Source: Cohnella silvisoli (GTDB lineage Bacteria; Bacillota; Bacilli; Paenibacillales; Paenibacillaceae). From it: 64,000 nt of DNA. The notes beneath the pieces were generated by a model, which was not told where the DNA came from, made no database searches, and worked only from the letters and a program-made list of their open reading frames with translations. This document shows positions 35,841-45,766 of the stretch, in pieces. The position numbers and the translations under genes were made by a program. Position 1 is the stretch's first letter. Each line of letters opens with the position of its first letter. The stretch is from NCBI RefSeq assembly GCF_021190915.1, contig NZ_JAIOAP010000005.1, forward strand, positions 62,001-126,000, written 5' to 3'.

Positions 35841-37505
35841 CTAACGGTTTGCGAACCAATCGTTGACTTCGGAGGTAATCGCGTCTCCGCCGCGTTGCTT
35901 CCAATCCGAAACGAATTTGTCGAATTCATCAATCGACGAAGCGCCATAAATGATTTTTGTGAATCTTTCATTCATAAATTTCCCGATATCCGCACCGCGT
36001 TCAGTCATGGCCGGAAGCGGCGCGGCAATGAATTCATCGCTGACATATGCATTATTTTTTCTGTACTGGTCCGTTACTCCCATAGAGCCTTCCGCACCAA
36101 AGATGGCATTCCATCCCCAAAGCTTGCGATCTCCGGCCTGGAAAGCCGAAATTTTGTCGTATACGCCCTTGTCATCACCGGTCAATTCCGAAGTATCTTT
36201 CGTCTCCAGCGCATGGGTGACTTTAATTCTTTGATCCGCATTCTTGAATGCGCGATAGGCCGCTATCTTATTCATCTGCCAAATTTCCGTGTTGCCGTCA
36301 TTAATAAACTGCTTATTAAGCGCATCATCTTTATTCTCGTAGAACATTTCCACCCACAGATCCAACATGGAGAATAAAGCTTCCGGATGCTCCACTTCCT
36401 TCTTCACGACCCAGTAACCCAATACGCCTAGAGCTGTCTGATTTTTTGCAGGCTGGCTATCCGCGGATACAATCGGAAACGCTTTCCACTCCGCCTTCGG
36501 ATCCTGATCTACGTTCGATTGAAGAGGATAAAGACCGGCATAAGGAGAGTTGAACATGACCCCTATTTTGCTGCTCACGATAGACTCGGCCACCTTGGAA
36601 AAATCCTTAGTGCCGAATTCCGGGTCAATCTGCTTTTTCTTGAACAATTCCTGCAACTTTTGAAGAGCCGTTTTCATCTCGGGTTGAATATTGCTGTATT
36701 GAAGCTTGCCTTCTGCGTCTTTGATCCAAATATCGTAGTAGGCATGATAGCCGTTAAAGAATCCTTTTAATGTCGTAAAATCTTTGTCTACCGCTAATCC
36801 GAATGTGTCATTTTTGCTGTTTCCATCCGGATCCTGCGTTGTAAAGGCATCGATGATTTTGAGCAAATCATCCATCGTCTTCGGTTCCGGCAAGCTGAGC
36901 TTCTGCAACCAGTCCGTACGTATCCAAACCATTTGCGATCCTTCTTTAGGTGCGCCCGTGAAAGGAATTGCCATCAGCTTGCCGTTAAATTTTGCCGAAT
37001 CAAGGGCTGCATTTCCGCCTTCGGTCAAAATCTTGGCCGCCCTATCGGGTGCGCTCTCAAACGCGGATGTTAGATCGGCAAGCAAATCCGCATCAACTAA
37101 CTGCTTGAATTGAGCGGGGGATGCCTTAAAGAAGTCAGGAATGTCGCCGGTTCCAATCATTAAATTCGTTTTTGTTTCCCACTGGCTATCATCAACCGTC
37201 CATAATGTTTTAAGCTTGATACCATAGCGCTTCTCATATTCCCTTGTCCATGGATTATTGTCGACGGAATCGCCGGAAGCATATTTAACGGTGGGTGCAA
37301 CCGTGCCAACTGTTGTCAAAGTAATTGGCGGGTCAAATTTTCCGTCGCTTGGCGCAACAGAACTGGAACCGGATTCGGATGGAGAAACGCTTGACGTGCC
37401 GGATGAGCTCTCTGATGGGCTGGCGTCATTATTTTTACTGCACGCGGAAAGCATGAGTGAAGCAAGGATGACCAATAGGAATGCGGACTTGACCCTGTTT
37501 TTCAT
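35841..37505 (-). CDS. LplA-type oligosaccharide-binding lipoprotein
   Basis: 554 residues from ATG 37505 (AAAGGAGG nine bases upstream); the open frame reaches 37580 but the extension is unlike a signal peptide. The lipobox LSAC gives the lipidated Cys22, followed by a Ser-rich linker. The mature protein has the LplA hallmarks: length over 500 residues and a calcium-loop-like DPDGNSKNDTFGL segment. It delivers oligosaccharides to the LplB/LplC-type permeases. It lies 95 bases downstream of the response regulator gene, probably with its own regulated promoter in that gap. Ligand unknown; plant or algal polysaccharide fragments are common in this group. Confidence 0.93.
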   Translation of the reverse strand: MKNRVKSAFLLVILASLMLSACSKNNDASPSESSSGTSSVSPSESGSSSVAPSDGKFDPPITLTTVGTVAPTVKYASGDSVDNNPWTREYEKRYGIKLKTLWTVDDSQWETKTNLMIGTGDIPDFFKASPAQFKQLVDADLLADLTSAFESAPDRAAKILTEGGNAALDSAKFNGKLMAIPFTGAPKEGSQMVWIRTDWLQKLSLPEPKTMDDLLKIIDAFTTQDPDGNSKNDTFGLAVDKDFTTLKGFFNGYHAYYDIWIKDAEGKLQYSNIQPEMKTALQKLQELFKKKQIDPEFGTKDFSKVAESIVSSKIGVMFNSPYAGLYPLQSNVDQDPKAEWKAFPIVSADSQPAKNQTALGVLGYWVVKKEVEHPEALFSMLDLWVEMFYENKDDALNKQFINDGNTEIWQMNKIAAYRAFKNADQRIKVTHALETKDTSELTGDDKGVYDKISAFQAGDRKLWGWNAIFGAEGSMGVTDQYRKNNAYVSDEFIAAPLPAMTERGADIGKFMNERFTKIIYGASSIDEFDKFVSDWKQRGGDAITSEVNDWFANR

Positions 37506-37600
37506 TTGTTTGTTCCTCCTTTTATTGTTTACAAGATTAATTGTAGTGGGGAATCCGCCGAATAACCTTATACACGTCATGACATTGCCTATACACTTTT

Positions 37601-39235
37601 TTACACGGGTGGGAGATTCAGCGACTGCCTGTATTCTTGCGGAGTCATGTTCATCTTGTTTTTGAAAAAACGATAGAACGCTAAGCTGGATTGGTAACCG
37701 ATCTCAGTGGCGATTTCGCCAATTTTCAACTCTTTATCGCGCAATAGCCGAACGGCCGCTTGAATGCGGATTTCCGCGATATAGTCGGACAAAGCCTTGC
37801 CTGTTGCCTCTTTATACAATCGCGATAGGTATGACGGATTTAGGTTGACATACTCCCCCAGCCTTATCAGAGAATTGTCTCCGTTCAAGTTCCGGACGAT
37901 ATACTGGTTAATCTTCATCACAACCGCCTGCGTTTGGCCGGATTGCTCTGCTGATTTGCCATCGAAAATCCGATGGGCGGCCGTGCTGAAAAACGCGACG
38001 ATCTCCTGCCAAGATTCAGGATCGGGTGCGAGAACATCCAAATCGATGCAATATCGATCAGAGTAAGTCAAGAATATCGAGCAAAGCGCATGATAGACGA
38101 TGTACTGGTTCTGAGCGACGGCTGGACCCGTAGATACGGCATTCATCAATTGTTCCAAACGAGCGAAAAACAGTTCCCTCTGATTATTTTCAAGATCGTA
38201 GTAGAGCTCGCTGAGATGGTCGAATCTGAACTCTCTCCCGGCAGCGTTCATGCTGTTCCCGGAGGCCTCTGAATAATAATCCAACTGTTCGTCGGTCATC
38301 AGCATTTCGCGATGAAGTCCAAGCCCCCAGCCCAATCTCGACCGCATATGATGCACCTGTACCGATAGATCTTGCCACGAGACCGGGTACCTCCCTGCGA
38401 TAAAAGATACGGGCAGCCCCAACAGTTCCTTGCAGGAATTCTGAATCGTTTCCAGCGTGCCAAAGACGAACCGGAATAAATTTTCCCACTGCTGCTGCTG
38501 ATGGTCGGATTCCAACTTCGGCTGCAACAACCAGACGATTTTTGTTTTTTCAAAGTGCAAAGCGAATAAATGGGCGGAATCCGTCAAATATTCCTCCACT
38601 ATGTTTTGCAGCGCGTAAATAAGCAGCGCTTTGTCGGAAGGGCTCATCGATTCCCGCCATTCGTCAACCCTGGCGATAAGCGGAAGCACCTCCAAGTGTT
38701 GATCTAGCGGAAAGTTCACTTCTTGGAAAGCGGCCATCATTTGTCCGGGGAGCATCGATTTGCCATGAACGATATCGGTAATCAATTCCTTCTGAAGCAC
38801 AGGCACAGCTGCCTTCAATTGCTGCTGCGTGCGAATAAGAAGATTCTCTGTCATTGCTTCCTCTTGCAGCGATGCTGCCGCTCTCTCCACCGCTTCAAGG
38901 ATAGGGTCGTCACCGTCGGTTTTCAGTATATAGTCGAAGCCCCCCGAAGCGATCGCTTCCTTCGCATATTCGAAATCGCTGAAGCTGGTTAGAAAAATAA
39001 CCTTGCACCGAGGCCATTGCATGCGGACTTCCTTCAGAAGCTCGAGCCCGGTCATCTCGGGCATTTTAATATCCGTAAGCACGATGTCGATTTTCGTCTG
39101 CCGCAAACACCCGAGCGCCTCTACAGCCGAGTACGCTTTGAACACTTCCACTTCCAATGTCTCGTTTTCCTCGAACAATTCTCCCAAGCTATCAACTATG
39201 ATAGAAACGTCATCAACGATCAGTAATCTAAACAT
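37601..39235 (-). CDS. YesN-type response regulator with AraC DNA-binding domain
   Basis: 544 residues. Receiver domain 1-120 (VDDVSIIVDSL, phospho-acceptor Asp55 in LTDIKMPEMTG, FLTSFSDFEYAKEAI), a long helical linker (about 130-430), then two AraC-type helix-turn-helix motifs (SLIRLGEYVNLNPSYLSRLYKEATG and IGEIATEIGYQSSLAFYRFFKNK). It lies six bases downstream of the membrane kinase and upstream of the LplA gene, the standard arrangement of a cognate two-component pair controlling an adjacent polysaccharide locus. Compare the broken relative at 12323-12942. Confidence 0.94.
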   Translation of the reverse strand: MFRLLIVDDVSIIVDSLGELFEENETLEVEVFKAYSAVEALGCLRQTKIDIVLTDIKMPEMTGLELLKEVRMQWPRCKVIFLTSFSDFEYAKEAIASGGFDYILKTDGDDPILEAVERAAASLQEEAMTENLLIRTQQQLKAAVPVLQKELITDIVHGKSMLPGQMMAAFQEVNFPLDQHLEVLPLIARVDEWRESMSPSDKALLIYALQNIVEEYLTDSAHLFALHFEKTKIVWLLQPKLESDHQQQQWENLFRFVFGTLETIQNSCKELLGLPVSFIAGRYPVSWQDLSVQVHHMRSRLGWGLGLHREMLMTDEQLDYYSEASGNSMNAAGREFRFDHLSELYYDLENNQRELFFARLEQLMNAVSTGPAVAQNQYIVYHALCSIFLTYSDRYCIDLDVLAPDPESWQEIVAFFSTAAHRIFDGKSAEQSGQTQAVVMKINQYIVRNLNGDNSLIRLGEYVNLNPSYLSRLYKEATGKALSDYIAEIRIQAAVRLLRDKELKIGEIATEIGYQSSLAFYRFFKNKMNMTPQEYRQSLNLPPV

Positions 39236-39241
39236 TACGTT

Positions 39242-40978
39242 TCATCCTTTCGTTTTGCCGATTCGGATTTCGACCTTCAGGCCGCCAAGCTCGCTCCGAT
39301 TGAAAACAAGTCCGTACTTTGGACCGTACATGATTTGGATTCGTCTGTGAATATTGATAAGTCCCGTGCTTTCCATCCGGTCTCCGGTTTCTTTAAGACG
39401 ACGGTTCATATGCTCTATGTCCTGGTCATCCAGGCTGTCGCCGTCATCCTCCACCACGATGGCAATATCCTCTTCGTCCTGATGGTATGGAAATCGAACA
39501 TGGAGCGTGCCCCCCGACAACCTTTTTTCGAAAACGTATTTGTACGCATTCTCAATAACCGGCTGCAAAATAAGCCTAGGCACAATAACTCCATTCAACG
39601 GCTCAGGAAGCGAATCAAATCGCACTTGCACCTTTGAGGCAAAACAAAACGTCTGGATGTCCACGTAGGTCCGGGCATGCTTAACCTCCCGCTCCAACAA
39701 CAGCTCCGCTTGGGCATCGCGGGTCACGAATTGCAAATACTCACCCATATATTGGGCAAAACGGTAAGCGTTTTCATGATCGTGCGATTTGATTAATCTA
39801 GCAAGTATAAAATGATTGTTAAACAGAAAATGCGGGTTGATCTGCGACTGCAGCCGTTTCAATTCCGCTTGCCCGGAGCGGATTTTCTCTTCGTACACTT
39901 CTTGAATCAGGGTCGAGAGCCGCTGCACCATGTTATTAAAGGCCGTATACAAATAACCGAACTCGTCTCGTTGTTTCGGCTGAAGCGACAGAAACAGGTA
40001 ACCATCCTCCACCTTGCGAAACGCAAATATCAGTTTGACGAGCGGTTTGTGAATCAGACGGTAAATCCAAAAGGAAAAAAAGACGACTACGATTACGGAA
40101 ATGGCAGAAATCGCCCAGAACCATCGTTCGTATTGTTTGAGGGGACCCAAAATGAGCTTCTCGGGAACATATGCCACGAACACCGTATCGAGAAAAGAAG
40201 AATATTCGGCTGCAGCGAGCAGCTTGCTGGAATGGCCTCTTACGATGCCGGTGTAGGGGCTCGTGCCGGACTCCCGCTGCACGTTCGCAATAGGCAGAAC
40301 CGCTGCGGCATCTTCGTTTGATCCGGTGGTCACGATCATTTCGTTGCTTCTGACGAGCATCGCCCCGCTTCCGTCCGCATTCATTGCCGCATTCATGGAT
40401 TGCCGGATTTGTTCCTGATCGATTTCAATCACCATAATAAAAGCGATCTTCTTGCCTTCGCTCAGCAGCGTAGCATAGGGATAACTGACAAATAAGCCTC
40501 CGTCCCAATGTATCAGAGGCTTCTGATCTGCTCCGCGGTTAAACGCGTTGAACTCATTCTCCGCGATTCCCGGTCCATAATCCGATGCTGACACCGTTCG
40601 GTTGATAGACGGAATGTAGATCCGGGTGTCGCGAATATATTTGCTGGAGGAGCCCATAATACGCAGCCGCTTCTGCAAGTTGTTAACCGCGATATTCCGC
40701 TCGTAATAGGTCATTCCCTCGTAAACTTTGCTCAGTTGCAGCAAATCCGAGTCGACGATATAGTCCTTTTCCAGTTCAATGAGCCGTTGAATCTCGTACT
40801 CTAAGCTATCTCTATATCCGTGCACTTTAATAGCCAGAGACTTTGATATCTCTCGCTTATTCTGCTCGGTCCCCATCCTATTCATTAACAGCGTCATTAC
40901 GTAGAGAGGAATAATTACGATTAAAAATGCCAGCACCAGCTTGGTGAAAATGGAAAATCGGCTTATCCGCCAGTTCAT
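39242..40978 (-). CDS. YesM-type sensor histidine kinase
   Basis: 578 residues. Membrane helix at about 12-32, an extracytoplasmic sensor region to about 280, second helix (FWAISAISVIVVVFFSFWIY), HAMP-like segment (KLIFAFRKVEDGYL), the His_kinase motif SQINPHFLFNNHF with the phospho-histidine, and an HATPase domain with the GGTLHVRF and VVEDDGDSL segments. ATG 40978 follows GAGGACACC. It senses an extracellular carbohydrate, probably through or together with the binding protein, and phosphorylates the adjacent regulator. Confidence 0.94.
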   Translation of the reverse strand: MNWRISRFSIFTKLVLAFLIVIIPLYVMTLLMNRMGTEQNKREISKSLAIKVHGYRDSLEYEIQRLIELEKDYIVDSDLLQLSKVYEGMTYYERNIAVNNLQKRLRIMGSSSKYIRDTRIYIPSINRTVSASDYGPGIAENEFNAFNRGADQKPLIHWDGGLFVSYPYATLLSEGKKIAFIMVIEIDQEQIRQSMNAAMNADGSGAMLVRSNEMIVTTGSNEDAAAVLPIANVQRESGTSPYTGIVRGHSSKLLAAAEYSSFLDTVFVAYVPEKLILGPLKQYERWFWAISAISVIVVVFFSFWIYRLIHKPLVKLIFAFRKVEDGYLFLSLQPKQRDEFGYLYTAFNNMVQRLSTLIQEVYEEKIRSGQAELKRLQSQINPHFLFNNHFILARLIKSHDHENAYRFAQYMGEYLQFVTRDAQAELLLEREVKHARTYVDIQTFCFASKVQVRFDSLPEPLNGVIVPRLILQPVIENAYKYVFEKRLSGGTLHVRFPYHQDEEDIAIVVEDDGDSLDDQDIEHMNRRLKETGDRMESTGLINIHRRIQIMYGPKYGLVFNRSELGGLKVEIRIGKTKG

Positions 40979-41084
40979 CGTGGTGTCCTCATTTCTATTC
41001 TCTTATTGAGATTATAAAAAAAGTTTTCCTTATGAACCAGTATACTATTTTTTACTTTGGGATGATCATTTTCTACTTTTATAT
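40979..41084 (-). promoter_or_regulatory. Probable promoter of the two-component/polysaccharide locus
   Basis: On the minus strand a perfect -10 box TATAAT (complement of 41011-41016) lies 32 bases before the kinase start, but the -35 region seventeen bases upstream (TGGTTC) is poor, so an activator may be needed. A second weak -10-like TATACT lies further upstream. Confidence 0.35.
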
Positions 41085-41137
41085 AAAAAGGGCTGATCCC
41101 TAAGACCCTCGCGGAATCTTTAGAGAACGCCCTTTTT
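41085..41137 (-). terminator. Terminator of the GntR-linked operon
   Basis: Outer stem AAAAAGGGC with GCCCTTTTT and an inner stem of TCTAAAGA type form a long hairpin rich in A/T at its base. It begins 28 bases after the stop of the 886-residue hydrolase gene and insulates the kinase gene downstream. Confidence 0.8.
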
Positions 41138-41164
41138 ATTTGCCCTTTAGAAAATTCACAATCT

Positions 41165-43825
41165 TTACGTGTGCCCTTCAGCTGCCATCTGCCCTTCAGC
41201 CTGCTGAAGCTCCTCTAGAATGCTATGGCAATTCAAAGCTTTTTCCTGCAAATCCTGAACCGTATAGTAATAATGATTGCTTGCTTCAAACCCGATGCGA
41301 GAATCTCGGACGACAAGTTCGTACAACCGCCGCGCGTTATCCGCTTCTTCGTTCACGATAACGATCAGCTTGCGGCAAGCTTTAAGCCTGGCGGGCAAGC
41401 TTCTCGCAGATAAATATCGGTTGCGGGTCATGACGAAATCGATCTGCAAATAAGTGCTGTAAAAGTGAAGATAAGCAGCGGAAGCGGCCGTCATTAAGTC
41501 ATTAAACTCTCGTTCAGCTCCGGGAAGCAGCTTCTTCCGCGCTTTTTCCAGCAGCCGCAGTCCCTTCTTCCACCCTGTCGCCAGCTTCTTGAACTGTTTG
41601 GCAAAAGCGGCTTCCGGATAAATTCCCCGCCACGCTCCAAGATCATCATACGGAAAACCGATCATCGTCGCTGCATAACCGGTCGGCTGCATATGGAGCA
41701 GGTTGGCCGGACCGAAATTTTGCGGCGCGAAATAAACCACGTTCAGATCGAAAGGAAATTGTTGAAATGCCTGGCTGAGCGCAGCCGAAGCATCGGCTAT
41801 CGATTTCCCCGCCGCGCTTCCGAATTTATCCGACAGCAGCTCGCGAATGCCTGACTTCGTTCCGGTATCGGTATCCCAGTAGTATTCGGCTGCCAGCTCC
41901 AAATTGAGGGAAGGATACCCGCCCAAGGTCCAACTCAGCAACAAGCCGCTAACCCCGGATTCGTTCAGGCGGGCCAGATGCTCCTCGATCAACTGGAACA
42001 CGGGCAAGAACGGAACCGCCGAGCACTCCCATGTGTTATTGAATTGCACCTTAGCCGCAGTCTTCAGCCCTCGCGCGTTAGCTGCACGCCAGTTTTGCAG
42101 CGACTTCTCGCCCGGTCCGACAACGGATATGGAATAATCGATCACTTGTCCCTGCACGCCGGCGATGTTCGTGGGTATCGCTTCCTCGCTGGTGGACATG
42201 ACGATAACGTTATCCGGAAGTCTTTCGATCGCGGATAATCTTTCATTTTCCGTCCATCCCAGCTCCTGAACCCATCCCCACGTCCAGCTAAGAATACGCG
42301 CGTCAGGCTTTACGCTGAATGCTCCTTCCGCTATGAGTCCGACCACTTCCGCTACCACTTCGCTAGGCTTTCGCTGGCTGCAGCGCGGACAATTCGTTCG
42401 GCCGCCGACCGCACGGGAATAACAATTCGTCCAATTTTCCGACATCGTAATCGTAAACAGACCGGCTAGATCGGGTACTTCTCGAAACAGACGGGCTATC
42501 CCTTCGCGTAATAGCTTCTGCACACCCGGCTGGGACGTGCATAACGTCGCTTGGCCGTCCTCCGTATGACCCTGCCAATCCGGCTTATCGGCAAAAAAAG
42601 ATACAGGCATCGTACGGGGCTCATTGCAGTACAAGTAAACGCCGATTCCGTATTTCGCCGATCGTTCCACGAGACGACGCAGCCCGACAATTCGCTTCTC
42701 CCAATCGACGGACAAATGCTCCAACGAATGCAACGGAACGAGGTTATATAGAACGCTTTGCAGCCAAATCCCGTTAACTCCCGCGTCGGAGAGTCTTTCT
42801 AAAAGTTCGTCCGGGTAAGGATCCAGCTCGGGTGTCAGAAGAGGATCCCCGTATACAGCGCTATAGGAGTAAATAATGCGCACATCGATTTTCGAAGTCC
42901 GCCGATACTCGCCTGCGATAACATAGGGTACCCGGCGTTTCCGCATTTGCCCGGCAAGCCATTGCAGCCCCTGCATAATGCCGGCTTCAGTAGCGGCCCG
43001 AATCATAATGGCATCCTTACCGACTGAAATCGTGTGGCTCTCTGCAGGCTGAGACGAATCCGGCACGATTTCGAATCGCATGACCGGCCTATGTTCCTCT
43101 GTTCCTGTTGGAGACAACGCATGACCATATTGAATGGCCCATTTGGTTCCCCAGTTCAGCTCATGCTTAGATACGAATCGTTCCAATGCCGATTCCAGAT
43201 TGGGTTTTCCTTGCGGCGCTTCGATGGTCCACGGAATGTCCAGCCTTAGCTCTCCCGGATCCGGTTTCCTCGCAGGAGCCCGGTCCCTTTCCGTTGGCTC
43301 TCGGTATTGCTCAAGAAAATCGAAAGGTTGTTCGAACCTTTCATCTTGAGCGGACACCCTGGCACGCAGTTCGCCGAAATGGGCAGCGATCGTTTCTCGG
43401 ATTTGCAGCGTCTTAGCTAGCTCCTCCGCATTCAATGGCCGGTATCGGACCGGCTCCGTCCAAGGCTTGATGCTGCCCAGCTTGATCCACAGAAAATCGT
43501 CCTCTTTCAAAGTGAAAGCCAGTCGCTCCTCCGTCCATCCCAGCAGTTGAAGAAGCTGCTCATAGGGGAGCAGATGCCAGTTGGCGCGGATAATCGTAAT
43601 ATATCCTCTTTCAAGCCATTTCGCTTCAATTTTAGACGTCGGTTCATCAAGCCCCAATTCTGTTGCTGTTTCTACAATTTGCGCTCCGGTGGCGCCCAGC
43701 ACCTCGGCGAGCCGATCGACCGGCACCATCCCCCAGTTACGCCAAATGACGGCCTGCAAGCGTGTAGGAAAATGCGGTAAAGCCAGCGCCTTCTTATCTA
43801 CATCCGTTAGGAGCTCAAGAATCAT
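41165..43825 (-). CDS. Large intracellular hydrolase with GH20/GH67-type N-domain and an unusual helical N-terminal extension
   Basis: 886 residues, no signal peptide. Residues 25-125 hold two similar helical units (WGMVPVDRLAEVLGATGAQIVETA and WHLLPYEQLLQLLGWTEERLAF) that resemble helix-turn-helix repeats. Residues 195-310 look like the small domain that precedes GH20 and GH67 barrels (ISVGKDAIMIRAATEAGIMQGLQWL). A TIM barrel follows (about 315-650) with the candidate acid/base Glu463 in TITMSENWTNC and a nearby cysteine cluster (Cys468, Cys479, Cys482). The C-terminus is helical. It is the last gene of the GntR-linked operon, 23 bases after the FAH gene, and so probably supplies monomers to that pathway. 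No GH family can be named. Confidence 0.7.
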   Translation of the reverse strand: MILELLTDVDKKALALPHFPTRLQAVIWRNWGMVPVDRLAEVLGATGAQIVETATELGLDEPTSKIEAKWLERGYITIIRANWHLLPYEQLLQLLGWTEERLAFTLKEDDFLWIKLGSIKPWTEPVRYRPLNAEELAKTLQIRETIAAHFGELRARVSAQDERFEQPFDFLEQYREPTERDRAPARKPDPGELRLDIPWTIEAPQGKPNLESALERFVSKHELNWGTKWAIQYGHALSPTGTEEHRPVMRFEIVPDSSQPAESHTISVGKDAIMIRAATEAGIMQGLQWLAGQMRKRRVPYVIAGEYRRTSKIDVRIIYSYSAVYGDPLLTPELDPYPDELLERLSDAGVNGIWLQSVLYNLVPLHSLEHLSVDWEKRIVGLRRLVERSAKYGIGVYLYCNEPRTMPVSFFADKPDWQGHTEDGQATLCTSQPGVQKLLREGIARLFREVPDLAGLFTITMSENWTNCYSRAVGGRTNCPRCSQRKPSEVVAEVVGLIAEGAFSVKPDARILSWTWGWVQELGWTENERLSAIERLPDNVIVMSTSEEAIPTNIAGVQGQVIDYSISVVGPGEKSLQNWRAANARGLKTAAKVQFNNTWECSAVPFLPVFQLIEEHLARLNESGVSGLLLSWTLGGYPSLNLELAAEYYWDTDTGTKSGIRELLSDKFGSAAGKSIADASAALSQAFQQFPFDLNVVYFAPQNFGPANLLHMQPTGYAATMIGFPYDDLGAWRGIYPEAAFAKQFKKLATGWKKGLRLLEKARKKLLPGAEREFNDLMTAASAAYLHFYSTYLQIDFVMTRNRYLSARSLPARLKACRKLIVIVNEEADNARRLYELVVRDSRIGFEASNHYYYTVQDLQEKALNCHSILEELQQAEGQMAAEGHT

Positions 43826-43848
43826 TGCGAATCCCCCATCATTCCGAT

Positions 43849-44715
43849 TTATGCGTTCCGGATCCGGTTTTTCAAACTGCCCAGCTTGCTAATCTCCACG
43901 ACGATCTCGTCCCCGTCCTTCAGCCATATACGCTTCTCCGGCGGATAACCGAAGATTACACCTTGCGGCGTTCCGGTCAGGATGATGTCTCCCGGGCTCA
44001 GAGTGATATATTCGCTAATATAACTAACCAATTCGTCGCAATAAAAAATCATGTCCGACGTATTGGATTGCTGCCGGACTTCCCCGTTCAAGCGGCAACC
44101 GATCTCCAGACGGTTCGGATCACCGACCTCGTCCGACGTAACCAAGTACGGACCGATCGGACAGAAGTGATCCAGGCTTTTGCCGAGCAGCCATTGATTC
44201 GTTCTGAACTGCAAATCTCTGGATGACAGGTCATTGGCGATGCAATAACCGAATACGCGCTTCAGCGCCTCGTCTTTGGAAACTTTGCTCGACGTCTGGC
44301 CAATCACGATCACAAGCTCCGCTTCGTAATCCCCTTCCTTTACGGAAGAAGGCAGCGGAATCGTTTGGCCATGAGCAGCGATGGAATTGTTGAACTTATT
44401 GAACAGAACGGGGAATTCCGGAATGCTCATGTTGGACTCCGCGGCATGCTCGCGATAATTCAAACCGACGCAAATGATTTTCCCCGGTTGGGGAACGCAT
44501 GGGCCGAATGTCAAATCTTCTTCGCTAAGCAGATTGCCGGCTTCCACTGCGCTCTGTACGTGCTGGTTCACTTGCTTGATCACCGGGGCGCCCCCGGCGA
44601 TCAGAGCTTCCATCGTTCGAGGCCAACCGTCCGCTGCAGGAATTTCCACGACACCAGAATCGGTCTTAACGCCTAGCCGTAAACCATCTTCCGTTGCAAA
44701 CGTAAGCAATTTCAT
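43849..44715 (-). CDS. Fumarylacetoacetate hydrolase (FAH) family protein
   Basis: About 288 residues from ATG 44715; a GTG nine bases earlier lies inside the ribosome site GAGGTG and is less likely. The C-terminal FAH domain holds the metal-binding acids in GDYEAELVIVIG, the NDLSSRDLQFRTNQWLLGKS segment and the TGTPQGVIFG loop. Family members cleave or decarboxylate 2,4-diketo or 2-keto acids, for example 2,4-diketo-3-deoxy-sugar acids in oxidative L-rhamnose/L-fucose breakdown. With the adjacent dehydrogenases, a late step on a keto-sugar acid is a reasonable inference, not proof. Confidence 0.88.
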   Translation of the reverse strand: MKLLTFATEDGLRLGVKTDSGVVEIPAADGWPRTMEALIAGGAPVIKQVNQHVQSAVEAGNLLSEEDLTFGPCVPQPGKIICVGLNYREHAAESNMSIPEFPVLFNKFNNSIAAHGQTIPLPSSVKEGDYEAELVIVIGQTSSKVSKDEALKRVFGYCIANDLSSRDLQFRTNQWLLGKSLDHFCPIGPYLVTSDEVGDPNRLEIGCRLNGEVRQQSNTSDMIFYCDELVSYISEYITLSPGDIILTGTPQGVIFGYPPEKRIWLKDGDEIVVEISKLGSLKNRIRNA

Positions 44716-44734
44716 TTCTTGCACCTCATTATGA

Positions 44735-45748
44735 TCATTTCGTTATCGTCTCTCCTATTGCGATCTCTCGTCCCGTCGCACAAGAGGCCACAATCGCATC
44801 GGCGACTTCAACGCCATGAACGGCATCGGCAAAAGAGATAACGCCCGGTTCTTCTCCCCGTGAAATACAGCGGCATATATAGGTCAGCTGCTCCCGCAAG
44901 CACCCGACCGATTGTCCATGCAATTTCGCATGAATGTTCATATCCGGCGTCAACCTGCCTCCGCTGTTCCATATTTGGAAACCCGAGTCGCTCGTTTCGA
45001 AGTGGGCGGTCCCGCTCTGTCCGATCACTTCGATCGCATCCGCGATTTCGACCCCCGCTTCATTCGGCGTCATCCAATTGCTGTGCAGCACGGCGATTGC
45101 TCCGTTCTCGAATTCAAGGTTCGCCCACAGCACTTCCGGAGAGGCGGCGCCGGAAACGGATTTCCCATAAGCTTTCACGTTTCTGACGCGGCATCCGGCA
45201 TACCAGATGGCCAAATCGATATCATGAATCATCAGTTCGAATACCGTATGCACCCGTTGAAAAGTTTCGAATAAATAGCGCTCCCGCGACCGTTTCATGT
45301 ACATGCTGATCGGCGTACCGACGCGGTCCGATTGAACCGCTTCTTTAATCGCGGCATAACGAGGATCGAACCGGAGCAGATGCCCAGGCATCAGCAAGCG
45401 GCCGCTTTCGGCAGCGGCGGCTTGCATCGCCTTTGCTTCGTCGGTCCGGGTCGTTACCGGTTTCTCCACAAGGACATGCTTGCCGGATTGCAGCGCTTTC
45501 AATGTCGGCTCCAGATGCTGGCTCTCGAACGTCACCACGCTGATTAAATCGATATCTTCACGCTGCAGCAGATCATCGGCGTTTATATGAAGGTTTGCGA
45601 CTCCGTATTCCTTCCCGGCCCGTTCCAACCGTTCGGGCGAACTGTCGCATATGGCGACAACTTCCGCTTGCCCAAGCGAGCTATAAGCTTCCAGATGACA
45701 CATGCCCCATCTGCCCAGGCCGAGAATCCCCACTCTCACTTTATTCAT
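44735..45748 (-). CDS. Gfo/Idh/MocA family oxidoreductase
   Basis: 337 residues with a full cofactor loop (GILGLGRWGMCH, 8-19), the VEKPVTTR motif near 95, and FELMIHDIDLAIW in the second domain. It is a normal-looking NAD(P)-dependent sugar dehydrogenase. ATG 45748 lies 18 bases after the metallo-hydrolase gene within the compact GntR-linked operon. It probably oxidises the sugar released by the hydrolases; the substrate is unknown. Confidence 0.9.
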   Translation of the reverse strand: MNKVRVGILGLGRWGMCHLEAYSSLGQAEVVAICDSSPERLERAGKEYGVANLHINADDLLQREDIDLISVVTFESQHLEPTLKALQSGKHVLVEKPVTTRTDEAKAMQAAAAESGRLLMPGHLLRFDPRYAAIKEAVQSDRVGTPISMYMKRSRERYLFETFQRVHTVFELMIHDIDLAIWYAGCRVRNVKAYGKSVSGAASPEVLWANLEFENGAIAVLHSNWMTPNEAGVEIADAIEVIGQSGTAHFETSDSGFQIWNSGGRLTPDMNIHAKLHGQSVGCLREQLTYICRCISRGEEPGVISFADAVHGVEVADAIVASCATGREIAIGETITK

Positions 45749-45766
45749 TCGTCTCCATCTCCCTAT

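Noticed and set aside
39763..39776. Strong match to a CcpA cre site (TGAAAACGCTTACC on the minus strand)
   Set aside because: It lies deep inside the kinase gene and encodes the conserved ENAYRFAQ segment of YesM-type kinases, so codon constraint explains it.
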